Source of the DNA: DAOUBP01 sp964513075
GTDB lineage: Bacteria; Chloroflexota; Anaerolineae; CG2-30-64-16
NCBI GenBank assembly: GCA_964513075.1
Contig: CAZELR010000008.1
Coordinates: 39,899 to 103,898, forward strand
Reading direction: 5' to 3'
Length of the DNA stretch: 64,000 bases
The notes beneath the pieces were generated by a model. It was not told the DNA's origin, did no database searches, and was given only the letters and a program-made list of their open reading frames with translations. The position numbers were made by a program, and so were the translations under genes. This document shows, one piece after another, positions 32,749 to 41,060 of the stretch (position 1 is its first letter; every line of letters starts with the position of its first letter).

Positions 32749-33732
32749 TCACCGCTGCGCCCGGGCCCCTCTTTTTTGCGCTTTTTGCTTGGGCTTCTGG
32801 TAGCCCAACCGGCGCAACTGTTCTTCGTCGGTGCGCCACTTAGGACGCACCTTCACCCACAGCTCAAGATAGACCTTCGTCTCCAGCAGCTCCTCAATCT
32901 GGACGCGTGCAGCCTGACCGATCCGTTTGATCATCTCGCCGCCCTTGCCCAGAACGATCATCTTTTGGCTGTCGCGTTCGACATAGACGACTGCCGAAAT
33001 GTAGGTCATCGTCGCGTCGCGCTCCTCGAATCGATCGACCAGCACCGCGACCGAGTGGGGCACCTCGTCACGCAGGTTGAGCAGCACCTGCTCACGCACC
33101 AATTCGGCCGACATGAAACGGATCTGCTGATCGGTGACCTGGTCTTCGGGGTAAAGCTGCGGCCCCAACGGCAGCGCCCCGACGATGCGCGCCACCAGCA
33201 GGTCCAGGTTGTCGCCGCGCACCGCAGACACCAAAAGTGTCTCAGCTCCGGGCGCCAGCGCAGCATAGGCCGCGGTGTTCTCCTGAACATGCTCCGGCAG
33301 CAGCCGGTCGCACTGATTCAGCGCCAGGATGACCGGCAACTTGCGGCGGTCTCCTGCCAGCAGCGCCGCCACCTGGCGGTCCTCATTGTTGGGCCGCCCA
33401 GCGACGTCCACCACCCACACCACCGCGTCCGCATCGGGCAGTGCAGCGGCCGCGGTCGCCACCAGCACCTCGCCCAGCCGGTGCAGCGGCGCGTGGATGC
33501 CGGGCGTGTCCAGGAAGACGATCTGGCAATCCGGCCGCGTCAATATGCCCAACAGCCGGTTGCGGGTCGTCTGCGGCTTGGGCGAGACAATGCTCACCTT
33601 CTGCCCCAGCAGCCGGTTGATCAGCGTAGATTTGCCGACGTTCGGCCTTCCGACCACGGCGATGAAACCGGAACGGTAGTCAACAGCTTCGGGGCTGGAC
33701 AACGTCAATTCATCTTTCAGATCATTCAACAT
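32749..33732 (-). CDS. era: GTPase Era
   Basis: 327 residues from ATG 33732; an ATG at 33768 is upstream of the likely transcription start. G1 GRPNVGKST, the effector region PQTTRNRLLG, G3 DTPGIH and G4 NQCD are present. The C-terminal KH domain contains VLGKGGEMIKRIGQAARVQI. Era binds the 3' end of 16S rRNA and aids 30S assembly. The last 20 residues are Lys/Arg/Gln-rich. No ribosome site precedes the ATG, but a promoter with extended -10 ends 7 nt upstream (33740-33768), so a leaderless mRNA is likely. Confidence 0.95.
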   Translation of the reverse strand: MLNDLKDELTLSSPEAVDYRSGFIAVVGRPNVGKSTLINRLLGQKVSIVSPKPQTTRNRLLGILTRPDCQIVFLDTPGIHAPLHRLGEVLVATAAAALPDADAVVWVVDVAGRPNNEDRQVAALLAGDRRKLPVILALNQCDRLLPEHVQENTAAYAALAPGAETLLVSAVRGDNLDLLVARIVGALPLGPQLYPEDQVTDQQIRFMSAELVREQVLLNLRDEVPHSVAVLVDRFEERDATMTYISAVVYVERDSQKMIVLGKGGEMIKRIGQAARVQIEELLETKVYLELWVKVRPKWRTDEEQLRRLGYQKPKQKAQKRGARAQR

Positions 33733-33739
33733 GAGTGCT

Positions 33740-33768
33740 AGTTTAGCACAGAGCGCCGAGGGGGGCAA
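33740..33768 (-). promoter_or_regulatory. Promoter for era
   Basis: On the minus strand TTGCCC (33768-33763), 17-nt spacer ending in TGC, TAAACT (33745-33740); ATG follows after 7 nt. Confidence 0.55.
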
Positions 33769-33781
33769 ACCGATTCTGATC

Positions 33782-34519
33782 TCACCGTGCCAAAGACGAT
33801 GGCGGCAGCTTGAACGGATTAAAGTCCGTGCCCACGTCGTAATAGTCTTCCTGCTCAGCCCGTTTTAGCGCGGCAACGACGCGATAGGTGACCGGCGTGA
33901 ACAGCACCTCGATCCCCACCTTGAAGATGTAGTTGGCTGCGATGATGCTGGCCGCGGCAGCCCAGGGGAAGACGCCGAACGCGCAGGCGATCAGCACGAA
34001 GAGGACAGAGTCAACGCCCTCGCCCACCAGCGTCGAGCCGATGGTGCGGCTCCACAGCCAGCGGCCGCGGGTCAGCACTTTCATGCGGGCCAGGACGTAG
34101 GAGTTGCTGAACTCGCCCGCGAAATAGGCGACCAGGCTGGCCACGATAATGCCGCCGTTGCTCACGCCGCCCAGGATCGCATCGTACGCGGCCTGCCCGG
34201 CCGATGCCTCCCAGGCCGCCTCGCCAGGCAGGCGGGCTACCAGCCACAGCGTGGCGCCCATGAGCGCAGCCAGCGCAAAGCCGGTCCAGATCACCCGCCG
34301 GCCCCGTGCGTAACCGTACACCTCGGTCAGTACGTCGCCGAAAATGTAGCTGATGGGGAAAAGCAGCGTGCCCGCGTCGAACGCCAGCGGCAGTCCGATC
34401 ACGGGCAGCGAGATGCCCCAATCGATGATCTTGGCCGATGAGGCAATGTTGCTGACCAGCAGCACCGCCACGAACGCGGCCATGATCAGGTCGTAGTAAC
34501 GGTAAGCTCTGTGTGTCAT
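33782..34519 (-). CDS. yhhQ: Queuosine-precursor transporter (YhhQ/VUT family)
   Basis: 245 residues with about six membrane segments. DLIMAAFVAVLLVSNIASSAK, LAFDAGTLLFPISYIFGDVL TEVYG (one continuous motif, split here) and the later SRTIGSTLVGEGVDSVLFV are typical of the VUT/YhhQ family, shown in E. coli to import preQ0/preQ1-type precursors. Together with tgt this suggests salvage rather than full synthesis of queuosine, since no queCDEF genes are seen here. The start codon at 34519 is formed by the end of a dispersed repeat (TGTCAT, 34514-34519), and no ribosome site is visible; ATG at codon 13 is the alternative. Confidence 0.87.
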   Translation of the reverse strand: MTHRAYRYYDLIMAAFVAVLLVSNIASSAKIIDWGISLPVIGLPLAFDAGTLLFPISYIFGDVLTEVYGYARGRRVIWTGFALAALMGATLWLVARLPGEAAWEASAGQAAYDAILGGVSNGGIIVASLVAYFAGEFSNSYVLARMKVLTRGRWLWSRTIGSTLVGEGVDSVLFVLIACAFGVFPWAAAASIIAANYIFKVGIEVLFTPVTYRVVAALKRAEQEDYYDVGTDFNPFKLPPSSLAR

Positions 34520-34654
34520 TCTGAGCGGATTGACGACTCAACACTCATCACGGCGAAACCCCAGCGAAGAATCTCGCCGCCGCACTTCAACCGAGATGCT
34601 TCGCTGGTCATTCGCCGCACCTGACCTTGAGCTGTCGACCCACTCGGCATGACA
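34514..34654. repeat. MITE-like inverted element, family B
   Basis: Begins TGTCATTCTGAGCGGATTGA and ends with the inverted match CCCACTCGGCATGACA. The two halves both contain CCAGCGAAG or its complement and are imperfect inverted copies. A second full element is at 57128-57261; half copies lie at 43741-43804, 45195-45420 (tandem) and 63836-63905. The left end supplies the yhhQ start codon. Confidence 0.8.
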
Positions 34655-34757
34655 ATGAGTGCCGTGTAACTGTCTCTACTCCTGCCCAAGCCCCAGGGGG
34701 TCAAAGACCGGCCCTAGCGATGGGGATCCCCTTCAACCTTAAACCTTGAACCTTCCA

Positions 34758-36545
34758 TCACCCCAGTCTCTCGCGCAACGCTGCCACCTGCGCGGCCAGC
34801 CGTTCCGGCAACCGGTCGCCAAACTGGGCGAAATGCTGCTCGATGCTGGGAACCTCTCGGCGCCACGCATCGACGTCCACGCGCAGCAGCTCCTGAACGG
34901 CCTCCGGCGCGATCTGCAGCCCCGCCAGGTCCAGATCCTCGGGTTGTGGCAGACAGCCGATGGCAGTCTCTTCAGCGCCGGCCGCACCGGCCACCCGCTC
35001 GCACATCCACTTCAGGACGCGGCTGTTCTCGCCGTAGCCCGGCCACAGCCACTTGCCCTCGGCCGTCTTGCGGAACCAGTTGACGTAGAAGATCTTCGGG
35101 GCTTTGTCGCCCAGCCGGTCGCCCATGTCCAGCCAGTGCTGGAAGTAATCCGCCATGTTGTAACCGCAGAACGGCTGCATGGCGAAGGGGTCGCGACGCA
35201 GGTTGCCAACCGCACCGATGTTGGCCGCAGTGGTCTCAGACGAAGCGGTCGCGCCCATGAAGACGCCGTGATCCCAACTGTACGCCTCAGTCACCAGCGG
35301 CACCACGCTTGCGCGGCGGCCGCCAAACACGAAGATGTCGATGGGCACCCCTTCCGGCTTCTCCCAATCGCGGCTGATCACCGGGCACTGCGCGGCGGGG
35401 GCGGTGAAGCGCGCGTTCGGGTGCGCGGCCGGCTCCTTGCTGCCTGGTTCCCAATCACGGCCTTTCCAGTCGATGGCATGAGCCGGAGCCGGCCCATCCA
35501 TCCCCGCCCACCACACGTCGCCGTCGTCAGTGAGCGCGCAATTGGTGAAGATGACGTTCTCCTTGATCGTATCCATCGCCATCGGGTTCGAGGCGTAGGA
35601 GGTCCCCGGTGCCACGCCGAAGAAGCCGGCCTCTGGATTGATAGCATACAGACGGCCATCCGGCCCGATCTTCATCCATGCGATATCGTCGCCGATCGTC
35701 TCTGCCTGCCAGCCGGGGATCGTCGGCTGGATCATGGCCAGGTTGGTCTTGCCGCAGGCCGATGGGAACGCGGCCGCGATGTGGTACTGCTTGCCTTCAG
35801 GGCTAGTCAGGCGCAGAATCAACATGTGCTCGGCCATCCACCCCTCGCGGCGGGCCATCGGCGAGGCGATGCGCAGCGCGAAGCACTTCTTGCCCAGCAG
35901 CGCGTTGCCGCCGTAGCCCGAGCCGTAGGACCAGATCAGATTCTCGTCCGGGAAGTGGCTGATATACTTCTGCTCCATCGGTGCGCACGGCCACAGGCAA
36001 TCCTGCTGGCCCGGCTGCAGGGAGGCGCCGATCGAATGCAGGCAGGGCACAAACTCGCCATCAGCGCCCAGCGCTTTGATCACCTTCTTCCCGACACGGG
36101 TCATGATGTGCATGTTGCAGACCACATACGCGCTGTCGGTGATCTCGACGCCGATCTTGGCCATCGGTGAGCCGAGCGGCCCCATCGAGAATGGGATGAC
36201 ATACAACGTGCGGCCCCTCATGCAGCCCTTGTACAACGCCCGCATGGTGTCCTTAAGTTCATCCGGCGCAACCCAGTTGTTCGTGGGGCCGGCATCGTCC
36301 CGGTCGACCGAGGCGATATAGGTGCGCGCCTCCACACGGGCGACATCGCTGGGATCCGAACGAAACAGGAACGAATTGGGGCGCTTGGCGAGCGGAGTGG
36401 CGCTGCCGCAGGCAACCATTGACGCCATGAGCCGGTCGTACTCGGTCTTGCTCCCATCGCACCAGTGAACATGCTGCGGCTCGCACAGTGCGACAACCTC
36501 GTGGACCCAATCCACCAGGCGTTGATTCGTGACTTTGTAAGACAC
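34758..36545 (-). CDS. pckG: Phosphoenolpyruvate carboxykinase (GTP)
   Basis: 595 residues from GTG 36545. AGGAGG lies 7 nt upstream of this GTG, inside the frame after an ATG at 36560, so the GTG is favoured. The active-site Cys and P-loop lie in FPSACGKTNLAM; the metal/PEP region shows YVIPFSMGPLGSP, GSGYGGNALLGKKC and GDDIAWMKIG. The guanine-binding region has PFCGYNMADYFQHWL. It converts oxaloacetate and GTP to PEP and CO2. It lies 29 nt downstream of mdh, so the pair links malate to PEP for gluconeogenesis or anaplerosis. Confidence 0.96.
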   Translation of the reverse strand: MSYKVTNQRLVDWVHEVVALCEPQHVHWCDGSKTEYDRLMASMVACGSATPLAKRPNSFLFRSDPSDVARVEARTYIASVDRDDAGPTNNWVAPDELKDTMRALYKGCMRGRTLYVIPFSMGPLGSPMAKIGVEITDSAYVVCNMHIMTRVGKKVIKALGADGEFVPCLHSIGASLQPGQQDCLWPCAPMEQKYISHFPDENLIWSYGSGYGGNALLGKKCFALRIASPMARREGWMAEHMLILRLTSPEGKQYHIAAAFPSACGKTNLAMIQPTIPGWQAETIGDDIAWMKIGPDGRLYAINPEAGFFGVAPGTSYASNPMAMDTIKENVIFTNCALTDDGDVWWAGMDGPAPAHAIDWKGRDWEPGSKEPAAHPNARFTAPAAQCPVISRDWEKPEGVPIDIFVFGGRRASVVPLVTEAYSWDHGVFMGATASSETTAANIGAVGNLRRDPFAMQPFCGYNMADYFQHWLDMGDRLGDKAPKIFYVNWFRKTAEGKWLWPGYGENSRVLKWMCERVAGAAGAEETAIGCLPQPEDLDLAGLQIAPEAVQELLRVDVDAWRREVPSIEQHFAQFGDRLPERLAAQVAALRERLG

Positions 36546-36574
36546 GCGGTTCCTCCTCAAATGACGAAAATAGC

Positions 36575-37498
36575 TCAGAACTTCAGGCTGGCCATGGTGC
36601 CGCGAATCAGATCGGCCGAACGCTTCATTGCGGTCTTCTCTTCGTCATTGAGGTCAAGCTGGATGATCCGTTCGACGCCCCCCTTGCTCAAGACGACGGG
36701 CACGCCGAAACAGATGTCCTCCAACCCATATTCGCCGTGCAGATAGACGGACGCGGGGTAAATGTGATGCGCATCCTTGACGATCGCCTGGGCCATCTTG
36801 CAGGCCGACGCGCCCGGCGCATAATAGGCGCTGCCGGTCTTGAGATAGCGCACGATCTCCGCACCGCCATCTCGGGTGCGCGCGATGATCCGGTCAAGCT
36901 GCTCCGGGCTTAGAAAGTATGGCAACGGGATGCCGCCGATGCTGGAAAAGCGCGCCAACGGCACCATTTCGTCGCCGTGGCCGCCCAGCACGGTGGTGTG
37001 AATGTTCTCGGGATCGAGGCCGGTCTCCTGCGCAATGAAGGTCTTCATCCGGCCGCCGTCCAACACGCCCGCTTGACCGATCACCCGCTCGCGCGGGAAG
37101 CCGCTCAGCTTGTACGCCAGGTAGGTCATGGTGTCCAAGGGGTTCGTCATCATGATGATCACGCAGTTCGGTGAGTACTTCACGACTTCCTTCACCACCC
37201 CGCCGACGATGCCGGCGTTGATGGCGACCAAGTCCTCCCGCGTCATCCCCGGCTTGCGCGCGACACCGGCGGTGATGATGACGATGTCAGAGTTCGCGGT
37301 CTCGACATAGTCCGTCGTACCGATAGCATCGATTGCATGGCCAGCGATCGGGCCGGCCTGGATCAGATCCAGCACCTTCCCCTTAGCCAGGCCATCCACC
37401 ACATCCAGCAAGACAATCTGGCAGCCGCCCGAAATCATTGCCCAGTGGGCGACCGTCGAACCGACGTAACCTGCACCGATGATGCTGATCTTGCTCAT
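36575..37498 (-). CDS. mdh: Malate dehydrogenase (LDH-like type)
   Basis: 307 residues. The NAD-binding glycine motif GAGYVGSTVAHW and acidic D32 in LLDVVDG indicate NAD preference. The substrate loop ARKPGMTREDL has Arg at the positions that select malate/oxaloacetate over lactate; MTNPLDTMTY and the catalytic His in GGHGDEMVP are intact. This LDH-like group includes the tetrameric enzyme of Chloroflexus. AGGAG lies about 7 nt before the ATG. First gene of an operon with pckG. Confidence 0.92.
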   Translation of the reverse strand: MSKISIIGAGYVGSTVAHWAMISGGCQIVLLDVVDGLAKGKVLDLIQAGPIAGHAIDAIGTTDYVETANSDIVIITAGVARKPGMTREDLVAINAGIVGGVVKEVVKYSPNCVIIMMTNPLDTMTYLAYKLSGFPRERVIGQAGVLDGGRMKTFIAQETGLDPENIHTTVLGGHGDEMVPLARFSSIGGIPLPYFLSPEQLDRIIARTRDGGAEIVRYLKTGSAYYAPGASACKMAQAIVKDAHHIYPASVYLHGEYGLEDICFGVPVVLSKGGVERIIQLDLNDEEKTAMKRSADLIRGTMASLKF

Positions 37499-37543
37499 GA
37501 ATAATCTCCTGTGAGGTGTTCGAGAGAAACCGGGTTTCTGTTG

Positions 37544-38128
37544 CTAACGCTGCTTGTTGAGCACAAAGCCGATGAACTCGATCAAGATGGCCACGAACAG
37601 CGTCACAATCAACGTGACCAGTCCGCCCAAAGCCGCCAGACCCAGCCCCTGGCTTTCACTGCGCTCGACTTCGCGCAATGAACGGCCCGCCAGCACGAAA
37701 CCGGGCCGCTGCCCCGCGTAGGCTTGCACGACCGCCGCGATCCGAACGCCCGGCAGGGGTTCCCACGTGATCCGATCCTGACCGTGCGTCCGTGTGAACT
37801 CAAATACACCATCCGGCAGGGTGGGCACGCCGCCAGCCAGGTAGGCCGATGTGGCCACAGGCGTTCCGTCGGCGTTGAACACGATCAGGAACGGCGTCAA
37901 GCTGCTGTCAAAGGCCACTCGCTGCGCCGGCAGGACCGCCTCATAGGGCTGGCCGGAGGCGAGTGCAGCGGCTGCATCTTCCGCCATGGCGATCTGTGGG
38001 CTATTGGCCCCCTGGCGCAAGATCTGCTGGCCGACCCCGTAGATCACGAACGATAGGCAGATCACCGCCGCCGCGAGGATGATCCACCGGCCGAAGACGT
38101 GCCCGATACGTTGTTCCATCGCACTCAT
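37544..38128 (-). CDS. Small two-helix membrane protein, function unknown
   Basis: 194 residues. One membrane helix near the start (WIILAAAVICLSFVIYGVG), an outside domain of about 110 residues (LTPFLIVFNADGTPVATSAY, VAFDSSLT), and a second helix at the end (LAALGGLVTLIVTLFVAILI). The layout resembles a small extracytoplasmic sensor domain between two helices, but no signalling domain is attached. The start overlaps the stop of the DUF362 gene (ATGA), so the two are coupled. Confidence 0.65.
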   Translation of the reverse strand: MSAMEQRIGHVFGRWIILAAAVICLSFVIYGVGQQILRQGANSPQIAMAEDAAAALASGQPYEAVLPAQRVAFDSSLTPFLIVFNADGTPVATSAYLAGGVPTLPDGVFEFTRTHGQDRITWEPLPGVRIAAVVQAYAGQRPGFVLAGRSLREVERSESQGLGLAALGGLVTLIVTLFVAILIEFIGFVLNKQR

Positions 38129-39255
38129 CTGAAAGTGACACCCTCACTCAACGGCGCCAGGCAGCCCACCCGCTGATACTCCTGGAACAGATGGCCCCAG
38201 TCCGTCGCGGCCTGCCATTCCTCTGCAACCCGCTTGAACTTCAGCGGCCAATACATATAGTCCTGTTCGGCCTCGCCGATGAAAGTGGGCACCGCCACCA
38301 GAGGCGTGCGGAAGAGCAACTTCTGGAAGACCCGGGTGGGACCATACCAGGACAGCCAGGCCAGGAAGGTGTGGGTGCTGTAACCCACCTCGAAGCCCCA
38401 GTCTTCGCCGGACACATCGTCGCCCACCCACTCGATCTCGCGCACGTCGCCAACCCCCAGGCCGCGCTCATGGGCCAGCCGGATATACTTGATGCTGAGA
38501 GGGTCGAAGCCCATCAGCTTGGCGGCGACGGCATCGATTGCCACCTGGTCGGCCGATGCCAGGATCACGTTCTTGACCACCGGCTGCATCAGGCGCGGGC
38601 CGGGGCCATTGCCGGCCGTTGTGCCGTCCATGACGGCAAACATGCCCGGGTGGATCTCCTGCTGGATGGCCAACAAGTCCACCAGCGTCTCGTGAATCCA
38701 GGTGTGCGTGTAGTGTCGATACTTGCTGAGCAGCCCACCGAAGGCATTCTTCATCGCACCGGTGGTCGTCGTATACATGTGGGTTTTGACGGTCGGCAGA
38801 TGCACAATGTTCTTGCCGATGAAGTAGTCCGGGATGCGGATGCCCTCCGGGTAGATGTGATCCAACGCCAGCATCTGTGCCTTAGGTCGATAGGGCACCC
38901 AGGTCATATCCTGCTCGCGGAAGTTATAGAGCGCCGGAACATTGTGACCCCGAAAGATCGGCACGTAGCCGTTCAGATCCTCGCCCTTGAACGCGTTCGT
39001 GACGACGGTCTGGTTCTGGACGCAGACCAAATCATTGAACCCTGCCTTTCGCAGTGCCAGGATCACACCCTCCAACTGCCAGGGGGTCGTATTGGCGCCG
39101 GGCATGGGGAAGTGCCAGGAGATGTTATCCTTGAGGATCGTGGTCGTATTGGGCGCCAGCGCCTGCGCACCGCCGGCCAAATCGAACAAGCGCTGATAGT
39201 CCCGCAGCACCGTTTCGGGCTGCGTGCGCAGAACCGCGACTTTTGCTCTGCTCAT
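38125..39255 (-). CDS. DUF362 domain protein
   Basis: 376 residues. DNISWHFPMPGANTTPWQLEG (first 20 residues of the motif run D-N to E), HLPTVKTHMYTTTTGAMKN and ASADQVAIDAVAAKLMGFDP are the DUF362 signature. Family members are sometimes fused to ferredoxin domains; here there are no Cys clusters. Function unknown. GGAG lies about 8 nt before the ATG at 39255. It is translated together with the small membrane protein and follows the DUF1385 gene by 16 nt. Confidence 0.8.
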   Translation of the reverse strand: MSRAKVAVLRTQPETVLRDYQRLFDLAGGAQALAPNTTTILKDNISWHFPMPGANTTPWQLEGVILALRKAGFNDLVCVQNQTVVTNAFKGEDLNGYVPIFRGHNVPALYNFREQDMTWVPYRPKAQMLALDHIYPEGIRIPDYFIGKNIVHLPTVKTHMYTTTTGAMKNAFGGLLSKYRHYTHTWIHETLVDLLAIQQEIHPGMFAVMDGTTAGNGPGPRLMQPVVKNVILASADQVAIDAVAAKLMGFDPLSIKYIRLAHERGLGVGDVREIEWVGDDVSGEDWGFEVGYSTHTFLAWLSWYGPTRVFQKLLFRTPLVAVPTFIGEAEQDYMYWPLKFKRVAEEWQAATDWGHLFQEYQRVGCLAPLSEGVTFR

Positions 39256-39271
39256 TGGCGAACTCCAGAAT

Positions 39272-40207
39272 TCAGGCGGCCGCAGCGACCGGCAGCGGCC
39301 GGGATTCCACGACAGCCGCCTCGATCCCGTCCGCGGCCAGCACGGGTTTCAGCGCGGCGATGGCGCATTCCAGCATGGCGGCATCGGGCTCGCGCGTGGT
39401 CAGGCGCTGCAGCAGCAGGCCAGGTGTAATCAGCGCCCGCACGATGGGCTGATCCACGTGCGCCGCGCTGAAGCGTTGGAACTCATAGGCAATTCCGGCC
39501 ACCACGGGGATCAGCACGAGGCGCGACGCCAGCCGCAGCAGCAGGTTGTCGAAGTGGAACGGCGCAAACACCAGGATCGCAATGATCATCACCGACAGCA
39601 TGAAGCTGGTGCCGCAGCGCGTGTGCGCGGTAGTGAAACGGCCAACCGATTCCGGGGTGAGCACCGCGCCGGCCTCGTAGGCGTTGATGGTCTTGTGCTC
39701 GGCGCCATGATAGGCAAAGACCCGGCGAATATCGGGCATGAAGGCGATGGCCCACAGGTAGAGCAAGAACAGGGCCAACCGGATCACGCCCTCAACGATG
39801 CTGACCAGCAAGCCGCTGCCCGTCGCAGGCGAAAGCCATTTGGCCGCCGCGGTGGGCAGCAAGAAGAACAGCGCCACGGAAAACGCCAGCGAGGCCGCGA
39901 TCGTGGTCCAGGCCACCGGGCCGGAGAAAGTGACCTGCTGCTCCTGCCCTTCCTCCTTGAGCGACACATCGGCCGACCAAAGCAGCGCGCGCATGCCCAG
40001 CCCCAACGCATCCCACAACATGCGCAGCCCGCGCACGAACGGCCACCCGCCCCATTTCTTAGTGTAGATCGCCGCAGTCAGCGGCTCTTCGTGGACAACG
40101 ATCTCGCCGTTCGGGGCGCGCACCGCCACTGCCATCTGGTTGCGCCCGCGCATCATCACACCCTCGATAACCGCCTGTCCCCCATAGTAAAACTTAGCCA
40201 AAATCAA
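39272..40207 (-). CDS. DUF1385 membrane protein (YqhQ-like)
   Basis: 311 residues. It starts with YYGGQAVIEGVMMRGRNQMA, typical of the family. Membrane segments follow near 100, 135, 205 and 225, with the conserved FAYHGAEHKTINAYEAG and HTRCGTSFML between them. The His/Glu/Cys pattern suggests a metal site in the membrane; the role is not known. AGGAG lies about 7 nt before the ATG. First gene of the leftward group with DUF362 and the small membrane protein. The Ala/Pro-rich tail (ESRPLPVAAAA) is not conserved. Confidence 0.83.
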   Translation of the reverse strand: MILAKFYYGGQAVIEGVMMRGRNQMAVAVRAPNGEIVVHEEPLTAAIYTKKWGGWPFVRGLRMLWDALGLGMRALLWSADVSLKEEGQEQQVTFSGPVAWTTIAASLAFSVALFFLLPTAAAKWLSPATGSGLLVSIVEGVIRLALFLLYLWAIAFMPDIRRVFAYHGAEHKTINAYEAGAVLTPESVGRFTTAHTRCGTSFMLSVMIIAILVFAPFHFDNLLLRLASRLVLIPVVAGIAYEFQRFSAAHVDQPIVRALITPGLLLQRLTTREPDAAMLECAIAALKPVLAADGIEAAVVESRPLPVAAAA

Positions 40208-40253
40208 ATCTCCTATTCTATCTCACTGAACACCCTGAGCGGAGCAGTGTACA

Positions 40254-40290
40254 TCCACGCACCACGCACCACGCACCACGCAATACGCGC
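40254..40290. repeat. ACGCACCACGCAC short repeat (family E)
   Basis: Tandem ACGCACC units ending CAATACGC. Same family at 45162-45194, 45630-45697, 63773-63828 and 63908-63955. Confidence 0.75.
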
Positions 40291-40354
40291 TTGTGTGAGC
40301 ATTGTACATTACTCCAGCGGGAGTGTCAAAGCAAGGCTCCGGAGGGCGGCAAGT

Positions 40355-40440
40355 CCAGATTATCCGGAATCGAGCCTTCAGGCGGTCAGGTCCGGTTAGG
40401 CGAGTGACCGGCTGAAGCCTCCAGTCCGGAAACGCGACAA
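40355..40440. repeat. Inverted element, family D
   Basis: CCGGAATCGAGCCTTCAGGC at the left and GACCGGCTGAAGCCTCCAGT-CCGG at the right are imperfect inverted copies. Same family at 47965-48075, 53500-53635 and 59618-59682, and half a copy near 31897. Confidence 0.7.
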
Positions 40441-40452
40441 GACCCGCCCTCT

Positions 40453-40995
40453 TCAATTCTCAAGATCCGAGCCCTCCGGCTCATCTTCCTCGCCCTCCAA
40501 CCCCAGCGCGATCAAGTAGCCGTGCGCACGCTCGACCTTGGGATAGCGATTCACCAACTTCCAGAAGCGCGGGCCATGATTGGCCTCTTTGAGGTGCGCC
40601 AACTCGTGCACGAGGATATAGTCACGCACCCAGGCCGGCATGGCTGCCACGCGGTGCGAGATGCGAATGGCGCCGGTGGCGGTGGTGCAGCTTCCGTAGC
40701 GTTTCTGCTGGTTCGTCACGTAGCGAAGCTCGCTCCAGCGCAGCTTGCCCTCGAAGTACTCCCGGTTGAGCTCGGCTGCGCGGCGAGCCAGGGCGCGATC
40801 ATCGGCCGTCTCAGCTTTGGCCTTGTGACGCAACAGGCGCCCCTTGAGCTGCTCTATGAACGGCGCCAATTGGGCGTCGGTGGCCGCCGCGGGCGCCAGC
40901 ACTTCGATGGCCGCGCCGCCGTCGACCAGTCGGGCCGAAATGGTCTTGCGCCGGTTCGCACTGCGAACGATACGAATCTCGATGTCGTCGGGCAT
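40453..40995 (-). CDS. YgjP-like zinc metallopeptidase-fold protein (DUF45/SprT-like)
   Basis: 180 residues with HELAH (gluzincin-type HExxH) in VHELAHLKEANHGPRFW; the downstream His of HGPRFW would be the third zinc ligand. YVTNQQKRYGSCTTATGAIRI is the family's second motif. YgjP-type proteins were called peptidases, and some were reported as UTP pyrophosphatases; activity here is open. No ribosome site precedes the ATG. TGT-TATCAT ends 6 nt upstream (41002-41010), so the mRNA may be leaderless. Confidence 0.82.
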   Translation of the reverse strand: MPDDIEIRIVRSANRRKTISARLVDGGAAIEVLAPAAATDAQLAPFIEQLKGRLLRHKAKAETADDRALARRAAELNREYFEGKLRWSELRYVTNQQKRYGSCTTATGAIRISHRVAAMPAWVRDYILVHELAHLKEANHGPRFWKLVNRYPKVERAHGYLIALGLEGEEDEPEGSDLEN

Positions 40996-41001
40996 GTGGG
41001 G

Positions 41002-41010
41002 ATGATAACA
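41002..41010 (-). promoter_or_regulatory. Extended -10 of the YgjP-like gene
   Basis: Minus strand TGT-TATCAT; the ATG at 40995 follows after 6 nt. Confidence 0.45.
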
Positions 41011-41023
41011 CGCGATATGACAT

Positions 41024-41051
41024 TTGAGAAACCGACCCTCTATGTTACACT
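41024..41051 (+). promoter_or_regulatory. Promoter of the methyltransferase gene
   Basis: TTGAGA (41024-41029), 16-nt spacer ending in TGT, TACACT (41046-41051); ATG follows after 9 nt, with no ribosome site. Confidence 0.5.
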
Positions 41052-41060
41052 GTCCTCACT

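Noticed and set aside
34746..36170. 474-codon open frame opposite pckG
   Set aside because: Shadow of a highly conserved gene; no ribosome site and no domain.
38191..40399. Two open frames of about 400 codons opposite the DUF362 and DUF1385 genes
   Set aside because: Antisense shadows; low-complexity His/Arg/Gln-rich translations.
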